Positions 15,071 to 22,806 of a stretch of 23,288 nucleotides of DNA are shown piece after piece. The notes beneath the pieces are model-generated. The model was not told the origin of the DNA and did no database searches. It saw only the letters and a list, made by a program, of their open reading frames with translations. This DNA is from Maritimibacter sp. (GTDB taxonomy: Bacteria; Pseudomonadota; Alphaproteobacteria; Rhodobacterales; Rhodobacteraceae). Within the stretch, counting starts at the first letter, position 1; every line of letters begins with the position of its first letter. The translations under genes were made by a program, and so were the position numbers. The stretch is from the NCBI GenBank assembly GCA_020441225.1, contig JAGRMP010000170.1:8608-31895 (forward strand), in the 5' to 3' direction.

Positions 15071-16214
15071 CAAGGCGATCGACCCGCAGGCGGGCGGGAC
15101 GGAACGGGCGACGCACCTGGTGATGACGGCACTCGCGGAGCGGGGGCATGCGACGGCCGGCTTCCTTGTGTTCCGGCAGGATCAGCCGCGGGCGGTGTAC
15201 GATGCAGCGGGCGAACCGGTGACGGACCTCTACGCTTTTCTGAAAGTGCACGACGTCCATGTGGTGGTGAACCAGATCGGCTACTCGAAATGGTTGCTCG
15301 AGGAGTTTCTGGCCCGCGGCGGCGCACGCTGGCGCGACACGGGGGGGCGGATTGTCACCATGTTGCACTTCGATCCGCTGATGTTTTCCACCGGCTTGCG
15401 GGACCTCACGCGCCACTGGCGCCGGAGAAGTCCCAAACAGAAACTGCGCCGGCTCGGCCGGATCGCGCTTTTGCCGCTGGAACGGCGCAGGGCGGCCCGG
15501 ACCCTGCGCGCCGCCTATGCCTACCTGCTCGATCAGTCCGACGCCTATGTCATCCTGTCGGAAAAGCACCGCCGGAAGCTGCTCGACATGTCGGCAACGC
15601 CGCATCGTGCAAAGATCACGGCGATCCCAAACCCCAACACCTTTCCCGTCGCATTCCCGCCGGACCGCGTCGCGGCCAAGAAGAAACACGTCCTGGTCGT
15701 CTCGCGCCTCGACGAACCCCAGAAACGGGTCTCGCTGGCGCTGCTGGCTTGGGGCAGGGCGGCCGCGATGGGGGCGCCTTCGGGCTGGACCCTGAAGGTG
15801 CTGGGCGACGGCGACTACCGCGACGACTACCGCGACCTGGTCGCCCGGGAACGGATCCCCGATGTCGAATTCATCGGCAGGACCGACCCGGAACCGTATT
15901 ACGATGAGGCGGCCATCTACCTGCACACCGCGAAACGCGAGGGTTGGGGGCTTACCATCGCCGAGGCGATGCAAAAAGGTGTCGTGCCCGTCGTAATGCA
16001 CGGCTCGCCTGTCTTCGAGGAGTTGATCGAGGACGGTCGGAACGGCATACTTGTCGAGAACGGAAACGTCGACGCCTTTGCTGATCGGTTGGTGGACTTG
16101 ATGGGTTCGAGGGAGTTGCGCGAAAACATGGCGCGCAGCGCCATTGAAGCCTCCCACGGTCGGGACCTTGATCGGATCATCCAAAGATGGTCTGAGGTGC
16201 TCGAACGAACCTGA
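15048..16214 (+). CDS. Family 4 glycosyltransferase, paralogue of the enzyme at 5903-7048
   Basis: A 388-residue GT-B glycosyltransferase. The N-terminus is MSILWIYDKAIDPQAGGTERATHL, with a glycine-rich acceptor loop. It shares with the enzyme at 5903-7048 the VVVNQIGYS segment, a central Arg-rich region before a -SDAYVILS- strand, VLVVSRLDEPQKR, and the EX7E motif EGWGLTIAE with Glu298 and Glu306. These shared blocks indicate common descent. It overlaps the ExoV-like gene by 23 nt; GGAG at 15034-15037 may be the ribosome site. It would add a residue to the lipid-linked repeat unit; similar donors for the two paralogues are a reasonable guess. Confidence 0.88.
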   Translation: MSILWIYDKAIDPQAGGTERATHLVMTALAERGHATAGFLVFRQDQPRAVYDAAGEPVTDLYAFLKVHDVHVVVNQIGYSKWLLEEFLARGGARWRDTGGRIVTMLHFDPLMFSTGLRDLTRHWRRRSPKQKLRRLGRIALLPLERRRAARTLRAAYAYLLDQSDAYVILSEKHRRKLLDMSATPHRAKITAIPNPNTFPVAFPPDRVAAKKKHVLVVSRLDEPQKRVSLALLAWGRAAAMGAPSGWTLKVLGDGDYRDDYRDLVARERIPDVEFIGRTDPEPYYDEAAIYLHTAKREGWGLTIAEAMQKGVVPVVMHGSPVFEELIEDGRNGILVENGNVDAFADRLVDLMGSRELRENMARSAIEASHGRDLDRIIQRWSEVLERT

Positions 16215-16230
16215 AAAGCGGGCCGGACAC

Positions 16231-17475
16231 ATGCCGCAGAATATTCCGATGAACGCCGAGGCTTTCATACCGGCCTGGAACAAGTCGGATCGGCTCCGTT
16301 TGTGGGACTACATCGTGCTGTTTTCGTGCATGGTGATGCTGCCGGCGGGTGTGGTCCATGGCCTTCTGGGCATCGACGAACGGACCGCGTTCGCGCTGGT
16401 AACCCCGGTGATCCTGTATCTGATCCTGGTCACACAGAAGTTCCGCGTCCACAAATCCATCCCGATGCTGGTCCTCACGCTCATGCTGACAGGCGCGCTC
16501 GCCAGCTCCGTTGCCATGAGCATGAGCCAGCTGCTCATGGCCACCGCGCTGGCGGTTGCGGTCGTGGTGGGGCGCCAGTTGTTCCTCACCCTCAGCAAGC
16601 CCAAGGCGCTGCGCCTGGCGAGCTGGTTCACGCTCGCATTGCTCGTGGGCGGGGTGATCGGGATACTCTATGCGATGGTCGGAGGTCCGTCTCTGCTCGA
16701 TGTGCGCGTCGGCTACCGGACCACGCATCTCTACCTCACAACCTTCTCGTTCGCGTTCATCGGCGGGTTCATCCGGCCGTCGGGGATTTTCGACGAACCC
16801 GGTGCCTTCGCAATGTTCGTGGCTATCGTGACCATGTTCAACGATACTCTGCGGCAGAACCGAAACCTGAATCACGCGCTGATCATCCTGCTGGTTTTCA
16901 CGGGCGCGCTGGCCGGGCTGGCCATGTCTGCGCTGTACCTTTTGTCCTCCAACGCCTTGCGAATGCGGCGTATGAGAAGCATCCTTTTCGTCGGCGTTTT
17001 GTTCGCGGCTTTTGGGGTGCTCGGCATCGCGGCGCCGTCGAACCCGATCTCGGCGTCCTTGGAAACGTTCTACAGCGACCGTCTCGAGGTCCAAGACGGC
17101 AGGATCGCTGGCGACAACAGGTCGAACCAGGTGGCGGATTTCTTCCGGCTGGTCGACGATGAAATGCTGCTGAGGGGCGCACAGGGGCGGTACGAGAGCT
17201 ATGATTCCGAGGACCAGAGCTCGAACCCCTTCTCGATCATTTTCGGCTACGGGCTCATCATGTGGGTGCCGTATTTCATCTTGCTGCTCTGGCTGCTCGC
17301 GACCGCGATCCGGAACAATTTCCGCAACGCCTACACCTCTATCGGATTGTTCCTCCTGTTGCTGCAGAGACCGTATATCTACAACATGCTATGGTCGGTC
17401 CTGATCGTGGCCACGGTCTGGCTGCTCTACACCACGGCGTGGCGACGCCCGAAACGGGCCGTTCCGACTCTATGA
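16231..17475 (+). CDS. Wzy-like polysaccharide polymerase / O-antigen ligase family membrane protein
   Basis: A 414-residue integral membrane protein with roughly ten or eleven hydrophobic segments and one long hydrophilic loop (about residues 270-340). The RPSGIFDEPGAFAMF motif after the sixth segment is the kind of R-SG-F-EPG signature seen in Wzy polymerases. It would polymerise flipped repeat units at the periplasmic face of the inner membrane. I used the ATG at 16231; an ATG at 16249 in frame is an alternative. The upstream gap is 16 nt. The stop overlaps the ATG of the next gene (ATGA at 17472-17475). Wzy sequences diverge strongly, so the assignment rests on topology, the motif and context. 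A WaaL-type ligase is the alternative. Confidence 0.78.
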   Translation: MPQNIPMNAEAFIPAWNKSDRLRLWDYIVLFSCMVMLPAGVVHGLLGIDERTAFALVTPVILYLILVTQKFRVHKSIPMLVLTLMLTGALASSVAMSMSQLLMATALAVAVVVGRQLFLTLSKPKALRLASWFTLALLVGGVIGILYAMVGGPSLLDVRVGYRTTHLYLTTFSFAFIGGFIRPSGIFDEPGAFAMFVAIVTMFNDTLRQNRNLNHALIILLVFTGALAGLAMSALYLLSSNALRMRRMRSILFVGVLFAAFGVLGIAAPSNPISASLETFYSDRLEVQDGRIAGDNRSNQVADFFRLVDDEMLLRGAQGRYESYDSEDQSSNPFSIIFGYGLIMWVPYFILLLWLLATAIRNNFRNAYTSIGLFLLLLQRPYIYNMLWSVLIVATVWLLYTTAWRRPKRAVPTL

Positions 17476-18461
17476 AGCTGGTTCTCCACATCGGAACCGA
17501 GAAAACAGGAACGACGTCGATCCAGAGCTGGCTGGCGGCGAACCGTGGCATCCTGTCCCGCCGCGGCATATGTCTGAGCGATGTTCTGGACCGCCCGAGC
17601 AACCGCGCCCTTGCGCATGCCTTTCAGGAGGGTGTCGATCCGTATCTCCTGCCCAAGGGGATCGTATCGGTCGATCAGCTTCGGGCTTTTCGCGAGCGTG
17701 TGACACAACAGCTTGCGGAAGAAGTCGCGGTCGCGGCGCAAACGCACGATCAGATGGTGATTTCTTCAGAACAATTGCACAGCCGCCTTCTGAATGACCG
17801 GGACGTCAAGGCCCTCGCTGCGATGCTGGGGGCGCTGTTCGACGAAACCACGGTGGTGTGCTACCTTCGTCCCCAGCTTGAAATGCGCAGGTCGCTGTAC
17901 TCGACACTCGTTCGGATGGGGTACACGGGTCGGCTCGAAAACTTCGACGCGGACATCGACGAGACGTCGCTCTACTACAACCACGAAGCGCTGGTGGAAC
18001 GGTGGGTTGGCGCGTTTGGCCGCGACCATCTGCTGCTGCGCGAATATGCACGCAGCAAGCTTCATGGGGGGGATGTGGTCCGCGATTTCGCCGCCATGGC
18101 TCTGCCTGACCTCGATACCTCCGGTTCGGATTTCGGGCGGCACGGCGAAAACGCCGCCTTGAGCGGCGTTCACCTGACGGCCTATCGCACGATCAATCGG
18201 ATCCTGCCCTACAGCGACGGCAAGGGTGGGCTAAGGAAGGGGAACGCCCGGGCGAAACGGGTGGTTCGCACGGTGCTCGCGCCCGTTGCGCCGAAACTGA
18301 AACGGCATGCGCTTTCGCCGGAAGAACACGCGGTCGGTGTGGCGATCGCCGCCCGGTTCGCCGCCAGCAATCACCGTCTGAGCGAGGCGTTCTTCGGTGG
18401 ATCGCTGTTTACAGATGCGGCCCAATCCAACATAGAACACCCGGTCCGGGCGACGAACTAG
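17472..18461 (+). CDS. Sulfotransferase-like protein
   Basis: A 329-residue cytoplasmic protein. The N-terminal HIGTEKTGTTSIQSWL (6-21) is the 5'-phosphosulfate-binding loop of PAPS-dependent sulfotransferases (K11, T12-G13-T14-T15). YLRPQLEMRRSLYS (131-144, with R133 and S141) fits the 3'-phosphate-binding region. The rest is variable, as usual for acceptor-binding parts. In this setting the acceptor is probably a sugar of the exopolysaccharide. The ATG overlaps the stop of the polymerase gene, so the two are translationally coupled. No genes for making PAPS are in the window. Some proteins with this loop act on other acceptors or lack activity, so sulfation of the polymer is inferred. Confidence 0.75.
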   Translation: MKLVLHIGTEKTGTTSIQSWLAANRGILSRRGICLSDVLDRPSNRALAHAFQEGVDPYLLPKGIVSVDQLRAFRERVTQQLAEEVAVAAQTHDQMVISSEQLHSRLLNDRDVKALAAMLGALFDETTVVCYLRPQLEMRRSLYSTLVRMGYTGRLENFDADIDETSLYYNHEALVERWVGAFGRDHLLLREYARSKLHGGDVVRDFAAMALPDLDTSGSDFGRHGENAALSGVHLTAYRTINRILPYSDGKGGLRKGNARAKRVVRTVLAPVAPKLKRHALSPEEHAVGVAIAARFAASNHRLSEAFFGGSLFTDAAQSNIEHPVRATN

Positions 18462-18485
18462 GTCAAGTGCATTTGAGGTCTCCTT

Positions 18486-20555
18486 GTGAAATATCGCCCC
18501 GAGATTGACGGGCTTCGTGCCGTAGCCGTTGTGCCTGTCGTGCTGTTCCATGCCGGCCTTGCCGGGTTCGACGGCGGCTACCTCGGCGTCGATGTGTTCT
18601 TCGTCATCAGCGGCTACCTGATCACCACGATCATCCTCGATGACATCGCGATGAAACGGTTCTCGATCATGACATTCTACGAACGGCGGTTCCGGCGGAT
18701 CCTGCCGGCCTACGTGGTTGTCGTGCTGGCATCCATGGTCCCCGCCTTGCTCTGGATGATGCCGGTCGAACTCAGGGACTTCGGTCAATCGATTTTTGCA
18801 AGCAGCGTTTTTGCCTCGAACTTCTTCTTCTTGAGGGAAACGGGGTACTTCGCGACCGGCACCGAACTGAGGCCGCTCCTGCATACCTGGTCACTGTCCG
18901 TCGAGGAGCAGTTCTACGTGTTCTTCCCGCTCATGCTCGCGGGTCTCGCGCACCTGCGCTGGCGTTGGACGGCCCTGACGATCGCGCTGATCACCGCATT
19001 CAGCCTCGGCCTGTCTGAACTGGGGTGCCGACACTGGCCTTCTGCCAATTTCTACCTGCTCCCGTTTCGCGCCTGGGAGCTTGGCATCGGCGCTCTGGCG
19101 TCGATCCTGATCCGGCTCTACGCGCCGCGCCAGAACGCCGTTCTGTCCGGCGCCGGTTTTCTTTTGCTGGCCGCCTCGCTCGCGCTGTTCGACGAAACGA
19201 CGCCGATGCCCTCGATCTACGGCCTGGCACCGGTCCTAGGCACGGCGCTCATCATCGTCTTCGCCGCGCCGTCCACATGGGCCGGACGGCTGCTGTCGCT
19301 GAAACCCGTCGTGTTCATCGGGCTCATCAGCTACAGCACCTATCTCTGGCACCAGCCGTTGCTTGCGTTCGCGCGCATCCGTTCGATCCCCTCGGCAAGT
19401 GAAGTGACCATCGCCGCCGCCGTGCTGGCCTCGTTCGGGCTCGGCTACCTGAGTTGGCGTTACGTCGAAAGGCCGTTCCGCAAGGGCGGGGCGCTGTTCA
19501 CCATTCCGCGGGCCCGGCTCTTGGGGGGCAGCGTGACGGCGCTTGCCGGCCTGACGATCGTCGGTCTCGGCTTGCATGTGTCCCGCGGCCTGCCGGAGCG
19601 GATTCCGGAGCGGGCGGCGGCGCTCGCGGCCGTGGCACAGGAAAGGAGCCCGCATGTCAGCAAGGACAAATGCCTCGCCTTCACGACCCTGAAACCGGTC
19701 GAACACCCGCTCGCCGGCTGCGACACGTTTCTCTCCGAAGGCAAAGCCGATGTGGTATTCATCGGCGACAGCCATGCAGGGACGGTTACATATACCACCC
19801 AGCTGGCACTGGCCGAGAAAGGCATTTCCTCATACGGCTACTCCTACGCTGGCTGCATCGGATTGCGCGGGTTCGAGCGGTTCGGAATGGAGGCCGGGTT
19901 CGACTGTCTCGGCTACAACGAGAAGATGATCGACTACGCCCGCGAGGTCGATGCGAAAGTGATCGTCGTCGTCTCACGGTTTCCGCTCTATCTCACCGGT
20001 AAGCATTTCGACAACGGTGAAGGCGGCGTCGAACCGGGCGAAAAAGTGGTGTTCGACCGAGCGGGCAGCGGGCCGGGGAGTGGGGATCTGAAGGATCCCG
20101 CGCGGGTCGAGCGAATGCTCTCGGGCTTCACCGAGGAGTTGCAGCGCCTTACCGATGAGTTCGAGGTTGTCCTGGTGGAGCCGATCCCCGAGGCCGGGTG
20201 GGCCGTGCCGCTGCTCGCGGCCAAGACCGCCTATTTCGGCGACGAAGACCGGTTCACGATTTCGACCAACCAGGAGGCCTACAGGACCCGGGCCGAAGCC
20301 ATCCTACAGGCATTCGACGCGGTGGAGGGCGACCGGCTGTTCAGAGTACACCCCGAGGACGTGTTCTGCGGCCGGCCTGAGCCCGGCCGGTGCATCAACG
20401 CCACCCAGGACGAAGTCTACTATTTCGACAACAATCACCTTTCGCGTGCCGGGACACGGCAGTTGTTACCCAGCCTCGTCGCCGCCATCGAGGCCGCGCT
20501 CGGTCCCCGGAACGGGGAACACCCGATCGCCACGGGTGAAGCAAACGGTGGATGA
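18486..20555 (+). CDS. OafA-type membrane O-acyltransferase with C-terminal SGNH domain
   Basis: A 689-residue two-domain protein. The N-terminal acyltransferase-3 domain (~1-360, about ten membrane segments) begins YRPEIDGLRAVAVVPVVLFH with His22, the conserved catalytic histidine, and has GVDVFFVISGYLIT and the HTWSLSVEEQFY signature. The C-terminal SGNH domain (~400-680) has IGDSHAG with Ser429 and DNNH with Asp648 and His651. Such fusions (OafA, OafB, Oac types) move acetyl groups across the inner membrane and attach them to periplasmic or extracellular glycans. This would be a third acylation activity for the polymer, acting after flipping. The start is a GTG at 18486 with GAGG (18475-18478) seven bases upstream. 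The gap from the previous gene is 24 nt. Length is normal for the fused class. Confidence 0.92.
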   Translation: MKYRPEIDGLRAVAVVPVVLFHAGLAGFDGGYLGVDVFFVISGYLITTIILDDIAMKRFSIMTFYERRFRRILPAYVVVVLASMVPALLWMMPVELRDFGQSIFASSVFASNFFFLRETGYFATGTELRPLLHTWSLSVEEQFYVFFPLMLAGLAHLRWRWTALTIALITAFSLGLSELGCRHWPSANFYLLPFRAWELGIGALASILIRLYAPRQNAVLSGAGFLLLAASLALFDETTPMPSIYGLAPVLGTALIIVFAAPSTWAGRLLSLKPVVFIGLISYSTYLWHQPLLAFARIRSIPSASEVTIAAAVLASFGLGYLSWRYVERPFRKGGALFTIPRARLLGGSVTALAGLTIVGLGLHVSRGLPERIPERAAALAAVAQERSPHVSKDKCLAFTTLKPVEHPLAGCDTFLSEGKADVVFIGDSHAGTVTYTTQLALAEKGISSYGYSYAGCIGLRGFERFGMEAGFDCLGYNEKMIDYAREVDAKVIVVVSRFPLYLTGKHFDNGEGGVEPGEKVVFDRAGSGPGSGDLKDPARVERMLSGFTEELQRLTDEFEVVLVEPIPEAGWAVPLLAAKTAYFGDEDRFTISTNQEAYRTRAEAILQAFDAVEGDRLFRVHPEDVFCGRPEPGRCINATQDEVYYFDNNHLSRAGTRQLLPSLVAAIEAALGPRNGEHPIATGEANGG

Positions 20556-20787
20556 GCCGCGACAAAAGGGTCTCGAACTTGCGTTCGTACATTCGAACCG
20601 GCGGGGCCGTGGGGCAGGGGCCCGGACAAGAACTCCGGCCCGTTCCGCCATCTGCAGGCCCGAATATGCGGGCTCTGGTGCGATCTTATCGCGAAATGGA
20701 TGGTATTGTGGGTGGTTGGCGTAGGAGTTAGCGGTTCCATGTGCGTCTATCTGCAATGAATTGGCTCACCTCCGGGAAGGTATCAGA
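20556..20787. other. 232-nt intergenic region with short inverted repeats
   Basis: No gene is seen. GCCCG (20658-20662) and CGGGC (20669-20673) form a small stem around AATATG. A little downstream, GCGAT and ATCGC flank CTT. The second half is clearly less GC-rich than its surroundings. This is the widest gap in the polysaccharide block after that before the ABC transporter gene, so it may carry a promoter for the methyltransferase and GDP-fucose genes, but I see no strong -35/-10 pair. Confidence 0.35.
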
Positions 20788-21627
20788 TTGAAAAAAGCAA
20801 TTGGCCGCTTGACCAACAGGATCGGGAGATTGATCTGCCGGTCCAGGCCCGGTTGGGTTGCGGAGAAGATCTTCAACCAGGCGAAGATGCTCGTTCGATA
20901 CGCCGACAACCTGAACTTCGATATCGAGACCAACGGAGAGCGCAGGGTGCTCGAATGTCTCGCGGTCGTCCACCCCAAGTGCGTGTTCGATGTCGGTGCG
21001 AACGAAGGCGAATGGGCGCTTCTGACCCGCATGCTCCATCCCGACTGCAATGTCCATTGCTTCGAGATCGTGCCCTCGACTTCGGAGATCCTGAAACGCA
21101 ACATTTCGGGCGACCCGCATATCGTGGCGAACGCGGTCGGATTGTCCGATGAGCCGGGGACCCTCACGATCAGCGTATCGAGCACCTCGTCGACGACGGC
21201 GACGGCTAATCCGATCCAAGGGATGAAGTTCCACGAAGGCTACTACGACCAGCACCACGAATGCGAGGTAACGACCGGAGCTGCCTATGTGCGGGAGAAC
21301 GACATCGGTCGGATCGATTTTCTCAAGATCGACGTCGAGGGCATGGACCTGAGAGTGCTCAAGGGGTTCGGCGCGCATCTCGAGCGCGTGCGGGCGGTGC
21401 AGTTCGAATATGGCATCTTCAACATATCGTCTCGGGACCTGCTCGTGGATTTCTTCAGACTCCTGACGTCGCACGGCTTCATCGTCGGCAAAATCTACCC
21501 GCGCCATGTTGACTTCTTCGACTATACCTTCAATCGAGAGGACTTCGGCGGGCACAATTATGTCGCGGTCAAATCCACGGAAACGGCGTTGATTTCAGCG
21601 CTCCGCGGCAAGGCCCGCCAGGGTTGA
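20788..21627 (+). CDS. FkbM-family methyltransferase
   Basis: A 279-residue SAM-dependent methyltransferase. Motif I is VFDVGANEGEW with Asp68, Gly70 and Asn72. The characteristic FkbM segment FLKIDVEGMDLRVLKG has Asp182, Glu184 and Gly185. HCFEIVPS is the acidic strand that usually contacts the SAM ribose. FkbM enzymes O-methylate sugars or lipids; in this location a sugar of the polymer, possibly a terminal or fucose residue, is the probable target. I chose the TTG at 20788, seven bases after GGAAGG (20775-20780). An in-frame TTG at 20761 has no comparable ribosome site. Neither start is certain. Confidence 0.85.
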   Translation: MKKAIGRLTNRIGRLICRSRPGWVAEKIFNQAKMLVRYADNLNFDIETNGERRVLECLAVVHPKCVFDVGANEGEWALLTRMLHPDCNVHCFEIVPSTSEILKRNISGDPHIVANAVGLSDEPGTLTISVSSTSSTTATANPIQGMKFHEGYYDQHHECEVTTGAAYVRENDIGRIDFLKIDVEGMDLRVLKGFGAHLERVRAVQFEYGIFNISSRDLLVDFFRLLTSHGFIVGKIYPRHVDFFDYTFNREDFGGHNYVAVKSTETALISALRGKARQG

Positions 21628-21633
21628 AGCACG

Positions 21634-21660
21634 ACGGCGTCCGGGCGCCGTGAAAAAAAA
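21634..21660 (+). other. Perfect hairpin followed by an A8 tract, upstream of gmd
   Basis: ACGGCG (21634-21639) and CGCCGT (21646-21651) form a six-base-pair stem with a TCCGGG loop, followed by eight consecutive A (21653-21660) and then the gmd ribosome site. An intrinsic terminator on this strand would need T rather than A after the stem, and on the other strand the T-tract would precede the hairpin, so it is not a standard terminator. It may act as an mRNA structure or processing element, or mark an A-rich unstructured stretch favouring ribosome loading. Confidence 0.45.
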
Positions 21661-21674
21661 GAAGGTAGGCCAGT

Positions 21675-22796
21675 ATGGCAAAGAGAGCGCTTATCACCGG
21701 GATCACCGGTCAGGACGGGTCCTATCTCGCAGAGCTCCTGCTCGAGAAAGGCTACGAGGTCCACGGGATCAAGCGCCGGGCGTCGCTGTTCAACACGGAC
21801 CGGATCGACCACATCTACCAGGACCCGCACGCGCCGAACCCGGCGTTGAACCTGCATTACGGAGACCTCACCGATACCTCGAACCTAACCCGGATCATGC
21901 GCGAGGTGGAGCCGGACGAGGTCTACAACCTCGGTGCCCAGAGCCACGTCGCGGTGAGCTTCGAGAGCCCTGAATACACCGCCGATGTCGACGGGATCGG
22001 CACGTTGCGCCTGCTCGAGGCGATCCGGTTTCTCGGGCTGGAGGAGAAGACCCGGTTCTACCAGGCCTCGACCTCGGAGCTCTTCGGTCTCGTCCAGGAA
22101 ATGCCCCAGCGCGAGACCACGCCGTTCTACCCGCGCAGCCCCTACGCGGTCGCCAAGCTCTATGCCTACTGGATCACCGTGAACTACCGCGAGGCCTACG
22201 GGCTCTACGCCTGCAACGGGATCCTGTTCAACCACGAGAGCCCACGCCGCGGCGAGACCTTCGTCACCCGCAAGATCACCCGTGGTCTCGCCAACATCGC
22301 ACAGGGATTGGAGAGCTGCCTTTACATGGGCAATCTCGACGCCAAGCGCGACTGGGGGCATGCCAAGGACTACGTGCGGATGCAGTGGATGATGCTGCAG
22401 CAGGACGCCCCGGAGGATTTCGTGATCGCGACCGGAACGCAGTTTTCGGTGCGGGAGTTCATCGTCTGGTCGGCGGAGGAACTCGGGATCACGCTCAGGT
22501 TCGAAGGCGAGGGGCTGGACGAACGGGCCGTCGTCGCCGCGGTCCAGGGCGACGATGCCCCGGCCGTCGAACCCGGACAGGTCCTGGTCCGGATCGACCC
22601 GCGCTACTTCCGCCCGGCCGAGGTCGAGACGCTCCTGGGCGACCCGGCCAAGGCGAAGCAGAAGCTCGGCTGGGTCCCGGAGATCACCGCGCAGGAAATG
22701 TGTGTCGAGATGGTCGCAGAGGATCTCAGGTCCGCGAAACGCCACGCGCTCCTGAAGGCGCACGGGTTGGATACGCCTGTGTCCCTCGAAAGCTGA
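21675..22796 (+). CDS. gmd: GDP-mannose 4,6-dehydratase
   Basis: A 373-residue short-chain dehydrogenase/reductase that converts GDP-D-mannose to GDP-4-keto-6-deoxy-mannose, the first step to GDP-L-fucose. The nucleotide-binding motif GITGQDGSY (9-17) is exact for the family. The catalytic set is T133 and E135 in STSELFG, with Y157 and K161 in SPYAVAK, each one position beyond the numbering I recall for the E. coli enzyme. [19 protein letters not shown] and DWGHAKDYV are also diagnostic. Length equals the typical bacterial enzyme. AAGGTAGG lies just upstream. The next gene begins 10 nt downstream with the following pathway step. No missing key residues. Confidence 0.97.
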   Translation: MAKRALITGITGQDGSYLAELLLEKGYEVHGIKRRASLFNTDRIDHIYQDPHAPNPALNLHYGDLTDTSNLTRIMREVEPDEVYNLGAQSHVAVSFESPEYTADVDGIGTLRLLEAIRFLGLEEKTRFYQASTSELFGLVQEMPQRETTPFYPRSPYAVAKLYAYWITVNYREAYGLYACNGILFNHESPRRGETFVTRKITRGLANIAQGLESCLYMGNLDAKRDWGHAKDYVRMQWMMLQQDAPEDFVIATGTQFSVREFIVWSAEELGITLRFEGEGLDERAVVAAVQGDDAPAVEPGQVLVRIDPRYFRPAEVETLLGDPAKAKQKLGWVPEITAQEMCVEMVAEDLRSAKRHALLKAHGLDTPVSLES

Positions 22797-22806
22797 GGAG
22801 CGCGAG

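Noticed and set aside
21634..21660. Intrinsic terminator upstream of gmd
   Set aside because: The stem is followed by A rather than T on the + strand, and on the minus strand the T-tract precedes the stem.
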